A model generated the notes under the pieces. That model worked only from the letters and a program-made list of their open reading frames with translations. It was not told the DNA's origin and did not search any database. Position numbers and translations under genes: made by a program. DNA of 64,000 nt, taken from the NCBI RefSeq assembly GCF_932526225.1, contig NC_064041.1, forward strand, positions 14,106,951 to 14,170,950, read 5' to 3'. Below, piece by piece: positions 24,095-35,522 of this stretch; within the stretch, counting starts at the first letter, position 1, and every line of letters begins with the position of its first letter. This stretch comes from Nematostella vectensis (Eukaryota; Cnidaria; Anthozoa; Actiniaria; Edwardsiidae).

Positions 24095-24879
24095 GAATTC
24101 CGAGCTACGAACAAGCAACCATTACCTGGGCTACCTGTGCTACTTCCCAGCGCGGTCAAGCGTAACTATTCGTCCAATGGCGTCGGTCAAGGATGCTTGT
24201 AGCTATTTTCTCGTTTTAAAATACGGCTAGCGGCCAGGGAAAATGATTTAGCTCGGATGTTTTGCCACATATCGAATGTAAGTGTACCCTGGCATAGGTC
24301 TGCGAGATAAAAATATTTAGTTTGTTGTTTTTTCCCCTCGAATTTCGACGGTTTTTGAGTGCTACCGAAAATGGCGCCTCCAACCTCCATCTTTTCTTAG
24401 TAGGGGGAGAGAAGTAATAAATTCCGTTGAGAAAACCCCTCCAAATCGCGTATTCCACGTGAATTTGACAACAACAAGGCATGTTCTAAGTTTTAAGGCA
24501 ATTTTATTGACAACAGTTCTCGTCCTCGTCCCAGAACAGCCAAATTCCGAGCTACGAACAAGCAACCATTGCCTGGGCTACCTGTGTCTAAACCATCACC
24601 AACTTCAAAGAATTCAACTACTGCTGCCATGTTTGTTTTTGACGTGGATTGGAGAACCGCTGACAATTCGCGGGCTTTTTAGCTAAAACGTTTGATTTGA
24701 TTGGCCAAGAGTGTTGTGATATTAGAAGAGTTATGATTTGCTATGGGTTACACTTGAGTCGACGATTAGTGACACAACCACTAACCGCAAAAAGTCCTGA
24801 ATAGCTTCGCTATCCACGACTTAAAAAAGTGATATACAAAACAAATATGTCGACTCGAGTTTTCGGGACGTCCGTCCCC

Positions 24880-25440
24880 AAAAAGCATCGTATGACAACC
24901 AAACGTGGCGGGCTTCATGTATGTATCAAGGGAGATGCAAAACTGTGGTCACGAGATTTGTGACGTCATAAATGACGTCACTAGAAAGCAAAAAATATGC
25001 TGACGTCATCAGAAAAAAACAATATTAATATTTCACAAAGGAAACATCATATGGCAAACAAACTCGGTAGGTGTCATGTAGTTGGATGCAACAATATGGT
25101 CAAGTGTTGGGTAACGTCATCGATAAAGCAAAAAACGTGATTAAAAGCAAAAACATTCATATCTCTTGAAAGAAACATTGTTTGAAAACTGACTCGCACC
25201 CAGGCGCTTACTAGCGTGACCGGACTAAGCGCGAAGAAAAACATTTCTCGCGTTGACCCTTCCCTTGGTCCTTTGCGCCAGCGCTAAACCTTCCCGTGGC
25301 TCATTGCGCTCACTAGTATATTTTTCACTTGTTTTTACTGACTTCAGACGCCTGGGTACGAGGCAGGTTTCACAACCAAACTTAGCAGGTGTCATGTTTG
25401 TGTCAAGGTATGTGCTAAATTGTGGTCACGTGATTTGAAC
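24880..25440. repeat. Imperfect long tandem repeats with TGACGTCA palindromes
   Basis: Three diverged units share the frame acaaccaaac-t-gcgggtgtcatgt-tgtcaagg-atgtgc-aaa-tgtggtcacg-gattt. Between them are TGACGTCA motifs (near 24960, 24974 and 24999) followed by repeated gaaagcaaaaa and gaaacat phrases. The octamer is a perfect CRE/ATF site, but here it may simply be part of the repeat. The unit 2 copy (about 48025-48600) has an extra cgatgacgtcac. Confidence 0.6.
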
Positions 25441-25731
25441 GAAAAAGCAAAGATAGGAAATGAATAAAGCAAAGATATGAACTGAATAATGTACATCAAT
25501 CGACTTTTTTATCCAAATGTGGAAGTGTGTCAACAGTTTTCTCCAGGATTGGAGAAGCAATGGCGCTACACTTGCAGTGTCATTGCAGAATAGAACTATA
25601 TACCTATCAGTAGACCTTGTCCGTGCAAATGGCAATTCCTAAATGACAGTTCTAGCATCGAAAAATCAGGGGCCTCGATTTAATTGAATGCAGGAAATTA
25701 TTGATAAATCATACGGTTCTTAGTTATCACC

Positions 25732-25991
25732 TTAAAGCCGCATTGTCACCAGTTTACTTCCGGAGGTCCGACAGAAACCTCAACCGTCAAAAGACAAAAG
25801 AATCTATTAAAATCCGAGATATTAAACAGGCAACCCGCTCTAAATTATCTATCGCATCCTCAAAGAAACTTCCAATAGACATAGACACACTCCTTTCAAT
25901 ATTTTGAAATAATTCTCGCGTTTTCCGTTAAAAATCATCGGATATTGTTAGGTAATCGACCGAAAGTAAACTGGTGACAATACGGCTTTAA
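25732..25991. mobile_element. MITE with ttaaagccgcattgtcacc ends (unit 1)
   Basis: The left end ttaaagccgcattgtcacca and the right end tggtgacaatacggctttaa are imperfect inverted repeats of about 30 bp that continue into gtttactt. The ends carry TTAA-like termini. There is no coding capacity. The same element is in unit 2 at 48886-49153. Confidence 0.75.
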
Positions 25992-26169
25992 ATATAACAA
26001 ATAAATAAGACCACAAGAAACTTTTGATCTTAGTACTTCCATGTGCCATTCGCCATTTGCACCAACGTATTTTGGAAAATGTTTAACTACAACTGATTGT
26101 CTGTCATACTCAATAAATTATTCAAAAAAGTCTTGCTCTGCCTTTATATTGTTTTGTCTTCGACGTAAA

Positions 26170-27894
26170 CTAGTTGACCCAGCCATATGGAAACAGGCCA
26201 TGCCCTAACCAGAGGTCACATTCTCTATCCAAATACGAACGCGCAAAGTCCATTCCGCCGTCGGTGAAAAGAGCGGTCACCTCAGGATACGGCTTCCAGA
26301 CTGAGCTCTCAACCTTATTGCTATGGATAAATCTACCAAGCTCCCTTCTTAAATTGACCATGAATCTCTTATCTCTGGCAGATGGCGAATAGCCGAACGC
26401 TTCAGGGAAACCGAAAAACGCCAATAGATCCCACATGTGAAAGGCGTAAGCACTGGTCTTGTCTCCCACAAGCGTGACTGGCTTACTAGGCCAGTTGGTC
26501 ACCACGTAACGATAGACACTACGCAGTCCGGTGGACGCGCCACCGGCAAGCACACGTGTTGGGCACGTGACTCGAATATCCGTGACGATATTAGCGTACG
26601 AGAGCCGCGGATGTTTGTGTTCAACCAGGTACATTGAAAATACTTTCTCGATTTCGGCATCACTCAGGAATCTTGAGAGCCTCTCGCTGGCGTATCTCTT
26701 GAAGTCACTCAGGTCTGCCTTTGTGTTGAAGAGCTTTCCGGGAAGGAAGTCTATCTCCTGAGCTGTTGTGCCTAAAATGACGGGTACATCGTTGATTCTC
26801 CTACCGGAAGACAACGCAATAATTGGTGGGTATGGTACCACATGCCCATCGACTGTTGCCAAGGCACCGCTGAAAAATCCCGGAGTCGGAAGATCGGTCA
26901 GGTCTGGCATACTCCAGTAAGGGTATACATTCCACGGGCTCTTCTGTATAATTCTAGCTACATTAGAACGGTAGAGGCACTCACGCGTAGAAGCAAGGCT
27001 GTCATGGGCACAGCCCATACGTTCGACAAAAACCTTGTTGTCACTAGAAGCATCATTGGCTGATTTACTGAATACAGGGGATGCACTCATAAGGATAGCA
27101 CCGTGAAAGAGTCCATTAGCTAGCGGGGACACTAACAAAGCAAGGGAGGAAGTGGCACCAGAACTTTGACCAAGAAGTATAACCCGATCGGGATCTCCAC
27201 CGAAACGTGCAATATTTGTATGAATCCACGACAACGCCATAATTTGATCCATGAATCCGTAATTCCCAGACGTATTGCTTTTGGAGCCGTCTGAGAGAGC
27301 GTCTAGGCTCAGAAATCCAAACGCGTTAAGTCTGTAGTTGAAAGAAATGCCGACAACACCCAAGTTACTCACAAATTCCGGGGTCGGATGAATCCCACTA
27401 TCGTGTCCAGATCCGTAAGTCAACTCGCCTCCATGAATAAATACAAGTACAGGCTGCTTGATATCCACACTTGGCGTCCAAACATTTAAATAAAGGCAAT
27501 CTTCGCTGCCGATGACTTGATCTTCGCTGTTTAACTGAGGGCAAACTTTACCGTAAAAAGCAGCATTAAAAGTACCTTGCCAGCAGTGATTATGCCCGCA
27601 TGGGAAAGGTGGTTTCCATCGCATGTCATTTATAGGGGGCTTGGCGTAGGGAATCCCCTTGAACACCCAAGCATTTGAATTCCTATTACCTCGTATTGTT
27701 CCACCATCAGTGGCTATAAGAATTGAAGAATCTTCGTCGTTATTTTCATCATTTTCAGAACTCTTCCCTTGTGTCAGTAACGCAATAAGGACGGCGACGA
27801 AGATGACAGTTGATAGGATGAGCACAACGATTATTATGTTGCGAACCTGAGACCAAAAAAGCTCAACATTAATAAGGGAAGGGTCATTATTTAT

Positions 27895-27928
<34 letters not shown>

Positions 27929-29463
27929 GCGGATGCTAAGTTTAATTTTTTTCTGGTTCAAAAATTTCGACCCCCCCCAATCTAGAGCACAAAAATGATG
28001 ACCCTACCCCCAAAAGGCTACCAACAATTTAGGCCCTCCCAAAAAACAAAAAACAAAATATTGTATGTGTGTGTGGGGTGAGGGGGGGGGACACTGGCTT
28101 AGACATGCCCATAAAGGAGCGATGGAGCAGGCCTTAAACACCACCAAATGTTGCCATTTTCAAATAAATGAAATGCTAATTATTGTTAAAATAGAATAAA
28201 GCATCATTAACTTCATCCAAACAGAAATATTATTTAAACATTTTCATATCACCAATCTGAAAAGTTATTAGGGGGGGGACTCTGACATGATCGAAATTCT
28301 TAAATTCAGTGATGGAAGAAGTTAATAAAACCAAAACTCAAAAGATAGAAATAGTAGAAGGCCACATTTTGGGGATAATGATTTTCAATGCTATCCAAAC
28401 AAAAGTCATGAAAGTGCAAGCTGAAGGTAGGCGCTTCACATTCATTGATATATTTTGTAGGGAGTCTGGGGTTCTCCCAAGAAAAATTTTGAAATTCCAG
28501 ACTTTTAGGAGGCTCGGAAATTGATCAGAATACCTGTTAAAAAAAAAGACCCTCCCCTAAACCCTGTATCAGCATTTGAGACCCTCCTCCCCCCCCCCAG
28601 TTAAATAATGCCCTTTCCCTAAGGCAAAACATTTTGTCATAGCCAATAAATTCCATCTCCTCCACTTTTCTCATCGCGCAGAATCATTTTATTCTTACTG
28701 TCACCATGCTTTTTCAGAGATAATGAAATGTATATCATATGCACACATGCGATTGGTTTCACTTAAGCTTTATGGGTTAGCTAAGGTGACAGAAAGCTGC
28801 CAGTCAAGGGCTATACCGCCACCCCCTCCCCCTTTTTATGTGTATGTATTTAGACTCTTGAGGTGATCCTGTATTGAGCAAACTGTTAAAATCGCTTTTA
28901 AAAATATCGATAGAAAATTGAATTCACCTTGCACGCATAAAGGGTAATTGGAAAGAAAAAATGACAAAATATCACAAAATCCTCAATGATGTGCGTGACA
29001 CGACTTGCGTGACAAGGGCTGTGACGTGTAACTCATTTACAAGGCATGAAATCTAAAGCCCCCGAGAGCCAACATTCTCTCGCATTTTGACATTTCCTTT
29101 GAATTGTTGTCTGTCGTTTCACATTTTGACATTTACCTTTTCCTTGTAGTCTGTCAAACAAGAGTTCGTAAGCAATGCTGGCTGTTATTGGCGCATTTTG
29201 CACGGGGATTAACACGGGTTACTCTTGTTTATAATTTTGCATCACGTGGGGAAAATATAGACAATGTACTACAGATACACGTTTAATTTAAAGTAACTTT
29301 ATGGAATTAGATTTGATGGTATTGCAACGATAATTTATGGATTATTTTGATTATACATCAAATTGAATTTGCTTATTTGGAGTCGTAAACTTACTTTTTT
29401 AGAAGGAGCATGGTGCCTTTCGATTTGTATTTCGTCTAGCTCTTCGTTGACCAATGAGCTCAT
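26170..29463 (-). CDS. Membrane-anchored carboxylesterase/cholinesterase-like protein (unit 1 copy)
   Basis: Two coding exons: 29395-29463 (ATG at 29463, 23 codons, MSSLVNEELDEIQIE...) and 26170-27846 (559 codons with stop). Intron phase 0 with GTAAGT and CAG. The second exon starts VRNIIIV and continues as a hydrophobic segment (VLILSTVIFVAVLIALL), so a short charged cytosolic tail is followed by a signal anchor: a type II membrane protein with an external alpha/beta-hydrolase domain, about 581 residues. Family marks include SEDCLYLNVWTP, FNYRLNAFGFL, the nucleophile elbow GQSSGA (Ser about 251), an acidic residue in GTTAQEID, and the His in AFHMWDLLAFFG, so a Ser-Glu-His triad is possible. 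The oxyanion motif reads HGGE rather than HGGG. It may hydrolyse esters or act as an adhesion-type relative. The substrate is unknown. Confidence 0.92.
27896..27927. repeat. 32-bp homopolymer G run in the esterase intron
   Basis: An uninterrupted run of 32 G on the + strand, which is a C run in the intron about 50 nt before the acceptor of esterase exon 2. The matching run in unit 2 (51058-51069) is only 12. Confidence 0.95.
27958..29354. other. Unit 1-specific part of the esterase intron
   Basis: After tctggt the two units lose similarity and regain it at caaattgaatttgcttattt (29359). This stretch holds C/G-rich simple runs and AT-rich sequence. A phrase near 29090-29155 contains cattttgacattt repeated twice. 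No gene was seen. Unit 2 has a Penelope-like fragment in the same place. Confidence 0.6.
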
Positions 29464-30325
29464 TTTGGAACAAATAGAAAGTCGTCTTGGTAGCAGTAAT
29501 ATTCGGGTATATGTCACAAAATTCGCTCGAATTTCGACTTCATCAACAACTGCGACCTTATTCTTTGACTTGTAATCGACAATACTCGTATGCCTTTAGT
29601 AACCTAGATAGAAAGAAAGCAGCCCTTGACCTAAAAGCTCCTCGTAAGTTGTGAAGCGCTTGGTGCCAACAATAAACTGCGATTACGGTGAGGCATTTCG
29701 GATGGTCATACCATTACGTCATTCCTCGAGAAAGTCCACAGGCATCCCAAACAATTGACTCATACCCAGTCTCTAAAAAGGGGCGGGGGGAGAGGAGTTT
29801 CTGTATAGTAACTGCGGAAATAGGTAGCCGGAATAATTTCCCAAATTATTTTTGAGTCCTTACTCCCGCCCCTACTACCATGAGCATTGAGGCTACCTCC
29901 TCAGTTAATAGTGTCGAGCGAAACGTATGACGGCACGAAAGTTCCCTATCTGCCTCCATTCTCCGTGTGGGTCATACTCTTCGTTGGCTTTTTCCTATAT
30001 CCGACAGAAACAGTTGCAGTGCATGATGCAGCAGATTTGATTGACAAGGCAGACTCATAGGGTCCTGGGCGAGATAGTTTATTCGGATTGCCTTTGACGC
30101 AGGTGGAAATAATGCAGGCTACCATACGTCAGTTCTGGGGGTACTCCCTTGTGATTACCCATAACCCATTGCGCAAATTCCAAATTTTAGCGGGGTTAAG
30201 TTTAGACAGGGTTCAAGCCTCATCTAGCCATTTTTAAACTTTTAAAAAAGTTATCACACATTCGTCTTTCAAGTCTTGACTGTGAAGGAGATAGAATGAG
30301 TGGGATTCTTGTTTATTAACTTCTA
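29464..30325. other. Upstream flank of the esterase, shared with unit 2
   Basis: Matches 52073-52931 with scattered changes and small indels. It must hold the esterase promoter (minus strand), but no TATA box or initiator stands out. The + strand frames are short and interrupted. No element ends were recognised. Confidence 0.45.
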
Positions 30326-30668
30326 TATGACCGGTCCCTAAAGTGTGGTCGATCCCTAATATATGACCGATCCCTAAAGTGTGGTCGATTCCTAATATAT
30401 GACCGATCCCTAAAGTGTGGTCGATCCCTAATATATGACCGATCCCTAAAGTGTGGTCGATTCCTAATATATGACCGGTCCCTAAAGTGTGGTCGATCCC
30501 TAATATATGACCGATCCCTAAAGTGTGGTCGATCCCTAATATATGACCGATCCCTAAAATGTGGTCGATCCCTAATGTATGAACGGTCCCTAAAGTGTGG
30601 TCAGCCCCTAAGGTGTGGTTAGCCCCTAAGGTTCGGTCGCTTCCTAAGGCGTGGTCAGCCGCTAAGGT
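30326..30668. repeat. 36-bp satellite, short allele (8 units plus degenerate tail)
   Basis: The unit is tatgaccggtccctaaag + tgtggtcgatccctaata. The two 18-bp halves are similar, so the 36-mer is itself a dimer. Eight clear units run to about 30612, followed by decayed 18-bp halves (tgtggtcagcccctaagg and so on) up to the start of the hammerhead palindrome. Confidence 0.93.
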
Positions 30669-30756
30669 ACGAACTTTAGAAGCACACTAGCATACACACA
30701 TTGGCACCAGTCGGGCCAAGACGGGACGCTAGCACAGTCTATTACCCGTGCAGTTC

Positions 30757-30819
30757 GGCAACCATGGACAGCTGTTTCGTCCTTATTAGGACTCGTCAGC
30801 ATGGCATAGCCGGTTTGCC
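30757..30819 (-). ncRNA. Type I hammerhead ribozyme, minus strand
   Basis: Read on the minus strand, the order is: stem I 3' side GGCAA...CCATG, core CTGACGA (30793-30799), stem II GTCCT/AGGAC with loop AATA, core GAA, a very short stem III (ACA/TGT), cleavage triplet GTC (30767-30769), then stem I 5' side CATGGTTGCC. CATGG pairs with CCATG and TTGCC with GGCAA, leaving a bulge of about 10 nt on one side of stem I. All invariant hammerhead bases are present. The 2-nt stem III loop suggests that cleavage would need a dimeric form, as known for retrozyme and satellite hammerheads. Confidence 0.85.
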
Positions 30820-30835
30820 TCAGTTAAACTCCATC

Positions 30836-30900
30836 GGCAAAAACCGGCTATGCCATGCTGACGAGTCCTAATAAGGACGAAACAGCTGTCCATGGTTGCC
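30836..30900 (+). ncRNA. Type I hammerhead ribozyme, plus strand
   Basis: Same architecture on the + strand: GGCAA (30836-30840), CCATG (30853-30857), CTGACGA (30858-30864), stem II GTCCT/AGGAC (30865-30878), GAAA (30879-30882), GTC (30888-30890) with predicted cleavage after 30890, then CATGGTTGCC (30891-30900). The one-sided stem I bulge is 12 nt because of two extra A. All core bases are intact. Confidence 0.85.
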
Positions 30901-31100
30901 GAACTGCACGGGTAATAGACTGTGCTAGCGTCCCGTTTTGGCCCGACTGGTGCTAATGTGTGTATGCTAGTGTGCTTCTAAAGTTCACATTTATGTATAC
31001 ATACTCGCAAGGATAGTTTGGCTATCCGACGGAGTTTTAGACTAGCAAAGGTCGTATGCGTGATCCGCACAATTGGCATCACGCTAGCCCGGTCGCAGCT

Positions 31101-32004
31101 CTAGATCCCACATGGATCTGAGCTGTGGTTTAAAGCACTTCGTTCGAGTCGAAGTCGCCCTGCAGTTTTTTTGCCGATGAAGTTTAACTGAGGTAAGGTT
31201 ATGTCGAACGTTGTCTCCTTTGTCTTGGTCATATCCCTGTGTACGCAGATGGCTACGAGATACATGTCTTTATTGGTTCTAAAGGCAATTTTCTCCCATT
31301 TATCTGGTTGATATGTTATGTCGCCAGAGGTGCTAGTTGGGCACCTTGAGACAAGGAACGGGGCTGAAGACATTAAATATGTCAAAGAAAAGACATGGGG
31401 AAATGGAAAATGAGCCTTATTATTATTAAGACTCTTTTCTCTTTATTTCGCTGGAAAAACAGAGCTTCTATTAGCAAAGAAGCTCTTTATCTGTCCTATA
31501 TAGACCTCTGCTGAAGCCTTTGCTGAGATCTCTGCTCTTAGAATCACTCCAAGATTGCATACCACATTGCCTTAGCAACGTATTTAGTATTGGAATTTGG
31601 GGGGAAGAGGGGGAAGTCAAAGTACCGAAGAGAGAACATAGCTTTTCGTGTCTCATCCGCGCGTCTTAAAATAGCCTCATCCTAGGAAACGCCGTGACAC
31701 CTATAAGATACGAGAATGTGGGGAAGTTGATTGCCCCTACTTATGAACCCCTGGTTATATACCATTTCATATGATTCCTATAAATAATCTACTACAAGTT
31801 ATCATTTTTATTGAACGATCGTCATATACTAGCAGCCCTTTTTTTTGCATTTGATACCTATGACTGCGCACCACCGGTACTTACCTTTTTCACAGTGTTT
31901 GCCTTCGTATCCCGGATTGCAATGGCACTTGAATCTGCCCTGGCCAAGATTTTCACATCTTCCATGGAGGCAGACTTCTTGATGGCATATGTCTTTGGAG
32001 AGCT
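31101..32004 (-). CDS. EGF-domain protein, 3' exons (unit 1 only)
   Basis: Two exons in transcript order: 31885-32004 and 31101-31363 (stop at 31101-31103). The donor is GTAAGT, the acceptor CAG, and the phases match. The first encodes one EGF-like module with all six cysteines (CHQEVCLHGRC, then FKCHCNPGYEGKHC). The second encodes about 87 residues (APFLVSRCPTSTSGDITYQP... to SSDPCGI) of no recognised fold. Upstream exons were not found in the window, so this is either the end of a larger secreted or surface protein or a stranded fragment. The acceptor of the first exon could be 2 nt further in. The whole locus is missing from unit 2. Confidence 0.6.
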
Positions 32005-32436
32005 CTTAACAAACAACGCATTTAAACATCACAAGAAGTAAAACAAAGAAATGGGGAAAAATAGAATATTTGATCATATTTGATAAAACAATATAGGGCA
32101 AAAGAGTATAATTTTTTAGGGAAGGAGAAATCTTACTTATTTCTAACTTCTGTTTGAAGCGAGTCATACGTAGGCTAGACTCAGAGTTTCGTGGCCAATT
32201 GTTGATCAGGCGCGCACTCCCTTATGTCTCAGCCACGTGCATAGTGTTTGTTTTCGTTAGAAATGGGTTAAGAATGCGTTTCGCGGTCACAACAGCAAGA
32301 CAATGGTTGAAGCGTACTTCCTACTATGGTATGTGACCTCATGATAAGGCGATGGACGGACAAAAGACTCGAATGACAACTTTAAACAGATGTGTTTGTC
32401 ATGCATGTACTGTGTTACGTTTGTTTGTGTTACAAA

Positions 32437-32797
32437 GACGCCTTGTGACGTACGTATGATATATGTACTTACGTTTAGCAGGGTGTGGTAGAAAAGACAC
32501 GCCTTGTGACGTACGTATGATATTGGTACTTACGTTTAGCTGGGTGTGGTAGAAAAGACGCGCCTTGTGACGTATGATGTATGTACTTACGTTTAGCAGG
32601 GTGTGGTAGAAAAGACGCGCCTTGTGACGTACGTATGATATATGTACTTACGTTTAGCAGGGTGTGGTAGAAAAGACACGCCTTGTGACGTACGTATGAT
32701 ATTGGTACTTACGTTTAGCAGGGTGTGGTAGAAAAGACACGCCTTGTGACGTACGTATGATATTGGTACTTACGTTTAGCAGGGTGTGGTAGAAAAG
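32437..32797. repeat. 61-bp tandem repeat, 6 units (unit 1)
   Basis: The unit is gac(a/g)cgccttgtgacgtacg-tatgatattggtacttacg-tttagcagggtgtggtagaaaa, about 61 bp, six times, with one shortened unit near 32570. tgacgtacgtatg recurs in each unit. The unit 2 copy is 56322-56681. Confidence 0.9.
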
Positions 32798-35262
32798 ACA
32801 CTAAATGGGTTTTATTAAATGTTTTTGTTATTCAACTCCTTGTAGCTGAAGCATCTGGAGGAGTGTATTTTTGCTCATTTTGCCCACACTTTCACGAGAA
32901 TCATGCACTATTTTGCCAGACTTGCAGAGGTCTAGTATCGCACCGACATCGAAGCTGTTCAAACTCTCCATCAGTACAAGTACCTGGAATAATAATTATG
33001 GATGGGTTAAGTTCAACAAATAAGTTAACTCGAAATGATAAGCAAAAAAAACATATACTGCAATGATTAAAATGGGTAGTTATTTGATTTTCTGTGACTC
33101 TTGGGGGCGCTTATCAAAGAGGGAGCGCTTATTGAATTCTCAGTGGAGTGCCCCCCCCCCCCCCTTGGACAAAAAATTGGTACACTACTGCTTTCAGGTG
33201 TTTTTGTTTGGTGGTGGGTGGCTCTTATTTGGGAGAGGGCACTTATTTAAGGGAGGGGGCTATGTTTTAATCTAAGGGTATACAGAGTAAACATACCAAC
33301 AACAGGAAGCCCAGCTTTGGTCATTTTTACTTTGTTGAGCTTGGTGAGGTCCCTAACTTCTCGATCCCTGATGGTGTGGTATGGGATATACTGAACAGGA
33401 ATAGCATAAGGCTTTTTGTCTCTGCATTCGTCAGATACCATGAACACTAGGACGTGGGTGGCACGTCCTTTTTTTTTAAGAGGTTCCCACTTTTTTTAAG
33501 AGGTTCTTCAGGAACTGATCATAGTCTCCAGCCTTTTTTCACAAGCTGGCAACATCCTGGAAGGCTTTTTTTTCTTGTTGGATTCCAGACTCTCTTTCAA
33601 ATCTTTGGACATGCTAAGAAGAGGGTCCAGACAGTTCAACATTTCTTTTGTTACTTCTCTAAAGCGAGTTGCCTGCTCTAAAAGCATGTTAAACTCAACA
33701 ATTTCCCAGTTGAGTGACATCAACTTCTCAGTCTTTGTGTTGGGGGGATCAAATTTCTTTCTGAAGAGTTGAACAGCCTTGGCAAGCCCATAATAGAGAA
33801 ACAGGATGTTGTTATTGAGCTCATTGTTAACAGCCACTACTGGGTCCCTTAACTCTTTCCCACACAATTTGTGGACACTAAGAGCTTGCGATACGTGGAG
33901 TCGGTCATCATACAGTCCCTGTAGGGTTTCAAGTGCTCCATCAACATCACCATTCCATACTTTTAATAATGACTCTTGTAAGGCTTCCTTCACATCAGTC
34001 CCATCAGTCTTTATCCAAAATTGTTAAAAAAACACACAATGGAATAATTAATTAAAACTTAAAAACAAAGTTTACCAATATCTGCAATCAACCTCAGCAC
34101 TTCAACATACCAGTTCAGTAACCCTGCTCTGATATGGCTTAAACCCTCCTGTTAAAGCAACCTTATACAAATCATCCATGATGGTTCTATTTATTTAAGT
34201 GTGGGGAAGGGGTGTTAACAAAATATTACCAACCTCCCACCATGAAACTGCACCCCTACCCCCTAGCCGTAAATTAAATTCCCCCTCAATCCTTCTATAT
34301 GTTGGTCTCACCTGTATTTCTGGCTTAGAAGAGAAGTCACTCTTAGCAATGGCATTCAGTTGGGCTTGTTTGCTTCTGCATGGTATGTTGGGTTTGGCCT
34401 GCAAAATGATAAATTTTATAAACTCTACAGCTGTAACTAATTGAAAATTCAACCTTCCCCTTCAAACAACTTATCGTCTTTTGTCTTTGATCTGTGCATT
34501 TTTTTACCTTTGAGGGATCACCAATGTCTTTCTTGTCACAGCCATTCCACATAGGGCCACGAAACAAGCGCTTAAACTTCCCACCACCAAACTCTGCCTC
34601 CATTGTGTCTAGCCATATTTTATAGTCAGGGGACTCAGATATCTGAAATAATACAATTATCGTAACCAAAATATAAATATTTGATTTGATTTTCAATGTT
34701 TACATTTGAGATCCACTGACACAACAAGCAATATTAATTTGTAATGCTTGACTCAAATACAGTCAAATGCTCTCTTAGCGACCAGCTCTCAAATAAGTGA
34801 TAACATTTCAAATTCCCATTTGGATAATTTTCAGTCAAACTCTTTAAATAAAAAGCTGTTGAAAGTGAGTACTTAACAGTCACTGAGGTGGTCGCTTAGA
34901 GAGCTCAGACTGTACATTAAATAGGTTATAATAATTACCTGTGCTATATGTGTACAACTGAAAAACTCAATGCGGTACTGGATCATTCCAAATGGCATCC
35001 TATCTAGCTGCAAGGATCGGTTAACCCCATGAAGGCACTGGCACCATTTGTAAACCAAGTTGGGTTTGCCTTGCATTTGGAGATTCTTCATGGCATTAAT
35101 GGAAAACGTTCCAAAATCCTTTGGATGTGTGCGTATGCCGCAAGCCTTTGCTAACTCAAGATATAATGCATCCAGAATGGTCCCCTGAAAGACTTTACTT
35201 GCATGCCTAAACAGACCAAGGAGGAGTGTGTGTGCATCCACAATGCCAAGGGCGGAGACAAG

Positions 35263-35400
35263 TGTAGTAAGACGTTTACTGAGTCTAAGATACTCTAAGG
35301 TGCTACCATACAATCGTAGTCCGATCGCTCTAGGAGGCCGCCATCTTACTTCGCCCCAGTTCCCCTAGTCCCTCTGCTACTACAGGTAGCCCAATACTAC
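35263..35400 (-). repeat. 3' LTR of the Ty3/gypsy element (unit 1)
   Basis: Matches 39704-39842 almost base for base. On the minus strand it begins GTAGTATTGGGCTACCTG and ends CTTACTACA. Confidence 0.95.
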
Positions 35401-35522
35401 TTCTTCCATTTGAACAGTAACCTAACATACAAACGTGTAACTTATGGTCTACTTCTAAATTGACCTATACAAGTAAATATTCTAACATTGTTCTAATGGT
35501 AACTAACAGCAGTCATTGTCAA

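Larger units (their letters stand above)
30671..30986. repeat. 316-bp palindrome with a hammerhead ribozyme in each arm
   Basis: Arm 30671-30819 and arm 30836-30986 are near-perfect reverse complements around the 16-bp spacer 30820-30835. The differences are a 2-bp A-run length change and two or three substitutions. The inner ends carry the hammerhead cores and the outer ends finish in gaactttaga / tctaaagttc. Unit 2 keeps only the left arm (about 55793-55941). Confidence 0.92.

Noticed and set aside
32154-32336. 60-codon + frame shared by both units
   Set aside because: Replacement changes between copies, no family and an adjacent simple repeat.
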